Part shown: positions 31,849 to 35,964 of the stretch, piece after piece | Layout of the letters: each line of letters opens with the position of its first letter | How positions within the stretch are numbered: the first letter of the stretch is position 1 | Assembly (NCBI GenBank): GCA_027623205.1 | Contig: JAQBYC010000041.1 | Location: 1 to 35,964, forward strand | DNA length: 35,964 nucleotides | Direction of reading: 5' to 3' | DNA from: Pseudomonadota bacterium | GTDB taxonomy: Bacteria; Pseudomonadota; Alphaproteobacteria; GCA-2731375 | The notes under the pieces: model-generated | Database searches by the model: none | Seen by the model: only the letters and a program-made list of their open reading frames with translations | What the model was told of the DNA's origin: nothing | Program-made: the position numbers and the translations under genes

Positions 31849-32940
31849 CTAGTCTGGCTCGCTGCCTAGTCCCCTGCGGTCGACCGCCATGGCCTTGATC
31901 AAGGCGTGCACCATGCGGCCCGGCACGATATCAAGCTCCCGCTGCGAGCGCTTCGTGATGCGGGCCCAAAGAGGACAGCCAATATCCACCAGGACGTCGA
32001 CCTGTGGGCCGTCATCCTCGCCAACCTCGATCACCTGGCCGGCAAAGACGTTCAAGATGCTGATCCCCCGCGGCGGCGTCAGCGCCAGGCTGACATCGCG
32101 GGCTCGCACGCGAATCCGCAGCGGCGTGCCGATGGCCAGTGATAGTTGCGGCAACCACAGATCGCCGCCTTGAAATGACAGCCGGGTCAGCGCATCGCGT
32201 TGATCCTGCGCTGCGACTTCTGTTGTCAGAACGGCGCCGGCATCCCAGCGGCCGGTAAGCGCACGCAGATCCAGGCGGGCCGTAATCTCGTCAACAGGGC
32301 CCTGCGCGACGATGCTTCCGTCCGCCATGACAATCAACTGATCGGCAAGGCGCACGATTTCGTCCATGTTGTGGGAAACATAGACGATGGAAATGCCCAA
32401 TTGCCGCTGCAAGCCCTCGATAAAGGGCAAAATTTCAGACCGACGCGGACCATCCAGATTGGCCAATGGCTCGTCCATCAACAGCAATCTTGGTGCCGCC
32501 AACAAGGCCCGGCCAATTGCGACCCGTTGACGCTCCCCGCCCGACAGGGTCCTGGGCCGGCGTGTCAGCAGGGGCGCAAGCGCCAGCAAATCGACCACAG
32601 CGTCAAAATCAACCTGGGTCCGGCCTTTTGGCACCAGGCGCCGGCCATAGGACAGATTTCCCGCCACGGTCAAATGCGGGAACAATCGGCTTTCCTGAAA
32701 GACATAACCCAGGCGGCGAGCCTCGGGCGCCAGATCGATGCCTTGTTTGCTATCGAATAGGACATGGCCCTGGACCACGATCCGGCCCTGGCTTGGCCGC
32801 AGCAATCCCGCCAGCATGTTGATCAACGATGTTTTGCCGGCGCCGGAGGGGCCGAACAGGGCCGTGACCCCGGCCTCCGCCCGAAACGCGGCTTTGAGCC
32901 GGAAGTTGCCAATACGGGCGGTGAGATCCAGTTCCAGCAT
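31849..32940 (-). CDS. modC: Molybdate ABC transporter ATP-binding protein
   Basis: 363 residues. Walker A GPSGAGKTS (30-38), YVFQESRLFPHLTVAGNL, the signature LSGGERQRVAIGRAL, Walker B LLLMDEPLANLD and H-loop VSHN. The LFPHLTVAGNL segment and a C-terminal TOBE/Mop-like domain (about 290-350, with IRVRARDVSLAL and ISILNVFAGQV) are the marks of ModC. It drives molybdate uptake for molybdenum-cofactor enzymes; the Mop-like domain binds the oxyanion and can inhibit the transporter. It starts two bases after the modB stop. Confidence 0.95.
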   Translation of the reverse strand: MLELDLTARIGNFRLKAAFRAEAGVTALFGPSGAGKTSLINMLAGLLRPSQGRIVVQGHVLFDSKQGIDLAPEARRLGYVFQESRLFPHLTVAGNLSYGRRLVPKGRTQVDFDAVVDLLALAPLLTRRPRTLSGGERQRVAIGRALLAAPRLLLMDEPLANLDGPRRSEILPFIEGLQRQLGISIVYVSHNMDEIVRLADQLIVMADGSIVAQGPVDEITARLDLRALTGRWDAGAVLTTEVAAQDQRDALTRLSFQGGDLWLPQLSLAIGTPLRIRVRARDVSLALTPPRGISILNVFAGQVIEVGEDDGPQVDVLVDIGCPLWARITKRSQRELDIVPGRMVHALIKAMAVDRRGLGSEPD

Positions 32941-32942
32941 GG

Positions 32943-33629
32943 CTACAAACCGATCCGTTTTGACAGTTGCCGGGCCAGGTACTGCGATGCCACCAGTGCG
33001 GTGATGGCCAGCGCCACGGAAAGGAAGGCCAGGCGGGTGGCGTCAGCCTCGCCACCCGGCACCTGCAGGGCGGTGTAGAGCGCCAGGGGCAGGGTGCGCG
33101 TCTCTCCCGGCACGTTGGCGGCAAAGGTGATGGTGGCGCCGAATTCACCTAAACAGCGGACAAAAGCCAACAGCAGTCCGGTCAGTATTCCCGGCGTGGT
33201 CAATGGCAGGGTAATGGTCAGAAAAACGCGCAGGGGCCTGGCGCCCAGGGTTCGCGCCGCCGTCTCAAGACGCCGGTCCACCGCTTCCATGGATAGTCGG
33301 ATCGAACGGACCAGCAGTGGGAACGCCATCACCGCGGCCGCCAAGGCCGCGCCGCGCCAGGAGAATACCAGACTGATGTCAAACCAATCATGCAGCCAGG
33401 CGCCCACCGGACCGTTGCGCCCGAACAGCACCAGCAACAAATATCCCAGGGCGACGGGCGGTAGAACCAGGGGGAGATGGACCAGACCATCGAATAGGGC
33501 CTTGCCCGGAAAGTCCCGGCGCGCCAGAAGCCAGGCAATGGCAATCCCCGGCGCCAGGCTGCAACCGACCGCCCAGACCGCCACTTTCAGGGATAGCGAC
33601 AGGGCTGCAATTTCCAAGGGGCTCAGCAT
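32943..33629 (-). CDS. modB: Molybdate ABC transporter permease
   Basis: 228 residues with five to six hydrophobic spans (VAVWAVGCSLAPGIAIAWLLA, LPLVLPPVALGYLLLVLF). The coupling motif TAARTLGARPLRVFLTITLPLTTPGILTG and GEFGATITFAANVPGETRTLPLALYTALQVPGGEADATRL are characteristic of ModB. An inner-membrane channel pairing with ModC. It lies nine bases after modA, with AGGG ahead of the ATG. Confidence 0.95.
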   Translation of the reverse strand: MLSPLEIAALSLSLKVAVWAVGCSLAPGIAIAWLLARRDFPGKALFDGLVHLPLVLPPVALGYLLLVLFGRNGPVGAWLHDWFDISLVFSWRGAALAAAVMAFPLLVRSIRLSMEAVDRRLETAARTLGARPLRVFLTITLPLTTPGILTGLLLAFVRCLGEFGATITFAANVPGETRTLPLALYTALQVPGGEADATRLAFLSVALAITALVASQYLARQLSKRIGL

Positions 33630-33638
33630 CCCTAGCTC

Positions 33639-34424
33639 TTAACGAGTGTTGGGCAGAAAGGTAAAGCCATATTGTTCAAAAATCGTCTTTGCCCTGGCGC
33701 CCTGTAGATAGCGGAAGGCTTTGCGGGCCACGGCGCTTTCCCGTTCCCGGATCAAGGCCAGAGGATAGACAATGGCCGCGTGGCTATCTTTGGGAAAGGT
33801 GGCTGACAGGCGCAAACTATCATGCGCCCGCAGATCCGTGGCATAAGCGATGGCGAAACGTCCCTGGCCCCGCGCCAAAAGCGCCAGGGCGTTGCGGACG
33901 GAAGCACCAAATACCGCGCGTTGTTTCAGGGCGCCCCACAGGCCAAGATGCTGCAGGGCCTGGCGGCCGTAACGTCCGGCGGGAACATGCGCCGGATCGC
34001 CCATAATAAGGCGTTCCTTACCCAGCGCCATGTCGAGGTCCGCCAATTCGGCAAGCCCCCGTGCCCCGGCATCGCCCGTCCGCCGCAATAACACCAATTG
34101 ATTGCCCAGCAAATCGACACGGCCATCGGCGGCGATCAAATCGTGCGCCGCAAGATAATTCAGCCAGGCAATATCCGCGGATAGAAACAAATGCGCCGGT
34201 GCGCCGGCGGCAATGTGTTTGGCCAGGGTGGAAGAAGCCGCGAACGTCGTCCGCATGGCAAGGCCATGCTCCTGATGCAGGGCGGCCGATAACGCCGTCA
34301 CCGCCTCGGTGGTCGATGCAGCGGCCAGGATTTCAATGGTCTCGCTCTTGGCCAAGCCTGGCACAACGAGCATCGCAACTGCGCACAGGTAAATGCGGCC
34401 GCCGATCCACCTGCGCCAGGGCAT
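33639..34424 (-). CDS. modA: Molybdate ABC transporter substrate-binding protein
   Basis: 261 residues. Signal peptide IYLCAVAMLVVPGLAKS, then IEILAAASTTEAVTALSAAL, TFAASSTLAKHIAAGAPAHLFLSADIAWLNYL and NQLVLLRRTG: the ModA pattern, in which the Ser/Ala backbone around AASSTLA and LSAD binds molybdate or tungstate. Periplasmic. ATG at 34424 has GGAG eight bases upstream, and that site touches the stop of the PLP-enzyme gene 13 bases earlier, so the promoter of modABC is either inside or upstream of that gene. No ModE-like site or Moco riboswitch is evident in the short gap. Confidence 0.93.
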   Translation of the reverse strand: MPWRRWIGGRIYLCAVAMLVVPGLAKSETIEILAAASTTEAVTALSAALHQEHGLAMRTTFAASSTLAKHIAAGAPAHLFLSADIAWLNYLAAHDLIAADGRVDLLGNQLVLLRRTGDAGARGLAELADLDMALGKERLIMGDPAHVPAGRYGRQALQHLGLWGALKQRAVFGASVRNALALLARGQGRFAIAYATDLRAHDSLRLSATFPKDSHAAIVYPLALIRERESAVARKAFRYLQGARAKTIFEQYGFTFLPNTR

Positions 34425-34437
34425 GATTGTTTCTCCG

Positions 34438-35613
34438 CTACGTCGCCGCTTGCAGGCGCTTGAAGCCGGCCTTCAAATCGGCGATCAGGTCGTCTGGGTC
34501 CTCAAGGCCAATATGGAGGCGCATGCATTGCCCTTCGTATGGCCAGGGCGTAACAGTTCGCATGGCGTTCGGGTCGGTGGGCAGGATCAGGCTTTCAAAG
34601 CCGCCCCAGGAAGCGCCCATGCCATAAAGTTCCAGATCGTCCACCAGCGCCGCGATGGCGCTACGTGGACAGGGCTTAAGCGTGATGCCGAACAGGCCCG
34701 AGGCGCCAAGAAAATCCCGCTTCCACAGGGCATGGCCGGGATCGTCCGGCAAGGCTGGATGCATGACGCATTCCACCATGTCCTGCCCGCGCAGCCATTC
34801 CGCAACCTTCAAGCCGCTTTCCCAATGCCGTTTCAGACGCACCGACAATGTCCGCATGCCGCGTTGTGCCAGATAAATATCGTCCGGCCCCGCGGTCTGG
34901 CCCAACATGCGGGACGTCGCCTCCAACTCGGGCCAAGCTTTGTTGTTGGCGCAGGCGGTGCCGATCATGACGTCGGAGTGGCCAACAATATACTTCGTGC
35001 CGGCCTGGAGCGAAACGTCCACGCCAAGGGCGAACGGTTTGCAATAGAGCGGCGAGGCCCAGGTATTATCCATCATGACCACACAGCCCCTGGCATGGGC
35101 CGCCTCCGCAATGGCGGGAATATCCTGCATGACGAAAGTTTGCGAGCCCGGCGCTTCGACATAGACGATACGGGTGTTGTCCTGGATCAGTGCGGCGATG
35201 CCGGCGCCGATGGCCGGGTCATAAAAGGTAGTCGCGACATTGAAGCGGCTGGCCAGGCTGTTGCAGAACCGCCGAGACGGGCCGTACACGGAATCCACCA
35301 TCAGGATGTGGTCGCCGGCTTTCAGAAATGACAACATGGCGGCGGCGATCGCCGCCAGACCCGATGGATAGATCAAGCAATGATCGCCGCCCTCTATGGC
35401 GCAGACCATGTCCTCCAACGAGAAATTCGTAGGTGTCCCGATGCGTCCGTAATAAACGCCACGTTCGCCCTGCGCGCGGCGTTCCCGTGATTGATCGAGA
35501 TCGGCCAGCGTAGGGTGAAGGACGGTGGAGGCGTGATAGACTGGCGGATTGACAATGCCATGGTTGTTCTCCGGGTCGCGGCCAGCGACGACCAGTTTGG
35601 TTTCGTCTTTCAT
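34438..35613 (-). CDS. PLP-dependent cystathionine beta-lyase-type enzyme (Cys/Met metabolism family)
   Basis: 391 residues, normal for the gamma family of PLP enzymes. VNPPVYHASTVLHPT near the N-terminus, YYGRIGTPTNFSLEDMVCAIEGGDHCLIYPSGLAAI, VVMMDNTWASPLYCKPFALGVDVSLQAGTKYIVGHSDVMIG with the PLP-binding Lys in AGTKY, and VRLKRHWESGLKVAEWL. The DNTWASP..KP and SLQAGTKYIVGHSD pattern matches cystathionine beta-lyase (MetC: cystathionine to homocysteine, pyruvate and NH3) better than the gamma-synthases. The ATG has GAGAAG about seven bases upstream. modABC follow 13 bases later on the same strand. Confidence 0.88.
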   Translation of the reverse strand: MKDETKLVVAGRDPENNHGIVNPPVYHASTVLHPTLADLDQSRERRAQGERGVYYGRIGTPTNFSLEDMVCAIEGGDHCLIYPSGLAAIAAAMLSFLKAGDHILMVDSVYGPSRRFCNSLASRFNVATTFYDPAIGAGIAALIQDNTRIVYVEAPGSQTFVMQDIPAIAEAAHARGCVVMMDNTWASPLYCKPFALGVDVSLQAGTKYIVGHSDVMIGTACANNKAWPELEATSRMLGQTAGPDDIYLAQRGMRTLSVRLKRHWESGLKVAEWLRGQDMVECVMHPALPDDPGHALWKRDFLGASGLFGITLKPCPRSAIAALVDDLELYGMGASWGGFESLILPTDPNAMRTVTPWPYEGQCMRLHIGLEDPDDLIADLKAGFKRLQAAT

Positions 35614-35898
35614 GTTGAAACTTCTCTATCATGTTGGGGAGGGCGTTGGATCCGAATGGCAATAGGTAACATAATGCCATTCCGCTCACCAAGGTGCCAG
35701 AGTCTTGGCAAAAAGCAGGTGCCACACCGACGGCAGAACCAAGGCTTGGTGCGATGAACCTTTTAATTGTCTGATCGGAAAGCGGGATGACGGTTTTGGG
35801 AGGAGTCATCTGGGCAGGCAGCGGAGCGGGGCGGTACATCCACGAAAATTCTATTGGTGGTGTTTCACACGGGTTGTGGATTTTCTTTTCCCCAAGTC
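35614..35898. other. Upstream region of the PLP-enzyme/mod unit, no gene seen
   Basis: 285 bases with open frames on both strands that lack ribosome-binding sites and recognisable protein sequence. It should hold the promoter for the minus-strand unit; I could not identify convincing promoter hexamers. Confidence 0.35.
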
Positions 35899-35964
35899 TG
35901 TCAATGACACATACAGATGTCCGGTTTTTGTAGCACATTAAATGTCCGCTTTTATTTGCTAGGC
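35899..35964. mobile_element. Possible insertion-sequence end (IS21-like terminal repeats), partial
   Basis: The palindrome TGTCAATGACA (35899-35909) is followed by ATGTCCGGTTTT (35917-35928) and, 25 bases further on, ATGTCCGCTTTT (35942-35953). Repeated ATGTCCGSTTT blocks just inside a TGTCA-type tip are a common plan at the ends of IS21-related elements, where transposase binds several copies. No transposase is within the window, so identity rests on this pattern alone. Confidence 0.4.

Noticed and set aside
35219-35938. Minus-strand open frame overlapping the PLP-enzyme start
   Set aside because: Out of frame with the PLP enzyme, with no recognisable domain and Arg/Pro/Ser-rich text typical of a shifted frame.
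1-35964. CRISPR array or tandem-repeat system
   Set aside because: No regularly spaced direct repeats or cas-like genes were found; the only multi-copy units are the three dispersed palindromic repeats and the two operator-like palindromes.

Overview
The window reads as chromosomal DNA of a GC-rich alphaproteobacterium, probably of the Rhodospirillales type. The reasons are an NDUFS4-like accessory subunit of respiratory complex I (7281-7601), which is typical of alphaproteobacteria, the density of small-molecule oxidoreductases and hydrolases, and CTAG-bounded palindromic repeats like those scattered through alphaproteobacterial genomes. The order-level assignment is inference.

Region 1 (1-3899) is the right-hand end of an integrative element. 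All genes lie on the minus strand and run away from a tyrosine integrase (2518-3717): a hypothetical protein, an AlpA-like DNA-binding protein, a 45-residue ORF, a primase-accessory ORF and a Toprim primase that runs off the left edge. The element stops at a 47-bp copy of the 3' half of a tRNA-Lys(TTT) (3853-3899), a classical attachment-site remnant. The intact tRNA should lie at the far end of the element, outside the window.

Region 2 (3900-5029) is a scar zone. It holds a possible 47-residue lipoprotein and a decayed IS256-family transposase fragment.

Region 3 (5030-19420) is ordinary accessory metabolism in short operons on both strands: LLM flavin monooxygenase + SDR; complex I subunit + tRNA-Arg(TCT); two small envelope proteins; GFA protein; EthD protein; crotonase; carbamoylase-like M20 amidase; two unrecognised proteins; an operon of zinc alcohol dehydrogenase, SDR and HSL-type esterase; and an epimerase followed by a GNAT acetyltransferase. 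Three copies of a ~106-bp palindromic repeat lie here, and each one supplies the stop codon of a neighbouring gene.

Region 4 (19566-31566) is the most interesting part, a catabolic gene cluster of unknown substrate. A SsuA/NMT1-type binding protein (minus) diverges from a TetR regulator (plus). The regulator is followed by a PhyH-type dioxygenase, a DHDPS-like aldolase/lyase, the ABC permease and ATPase, a Gfo/Idh/MocA dehydrogenase, a DUF993 protein, a second Gfo/Idh/MocA dehydrogenase, an internally deleted TIM-barrel isomerase, an enolase-superfamily dehydratase, an intact TIM-barrel isomerase and an HpcH/HpaI aldolase. Two 16-bp palindromes with the same half-sites (GTAAC-N6-GTTAC) lie in the divergent promoter and in front of the dioxygenase gene, and are good candidates for the TetR operators. 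The enzymes suggest uptake, oxidation, isomerisation, dehydration to a 2-keto-3-deoxy acid and retro-aldol cleavage of a sugar- or cyclitol-like compound.

Region 5 (31592-35964) has a small membrane protein, then a minus-strand unit of a cystathionine-lyase-like PLP enzyme followed closely by modA, modB and modC (molybdate uptake). The last ~65 bases carry a repeated ATGTCCGSTTTT motif that looks like the end of an insertion sequence continuing beyond the window.
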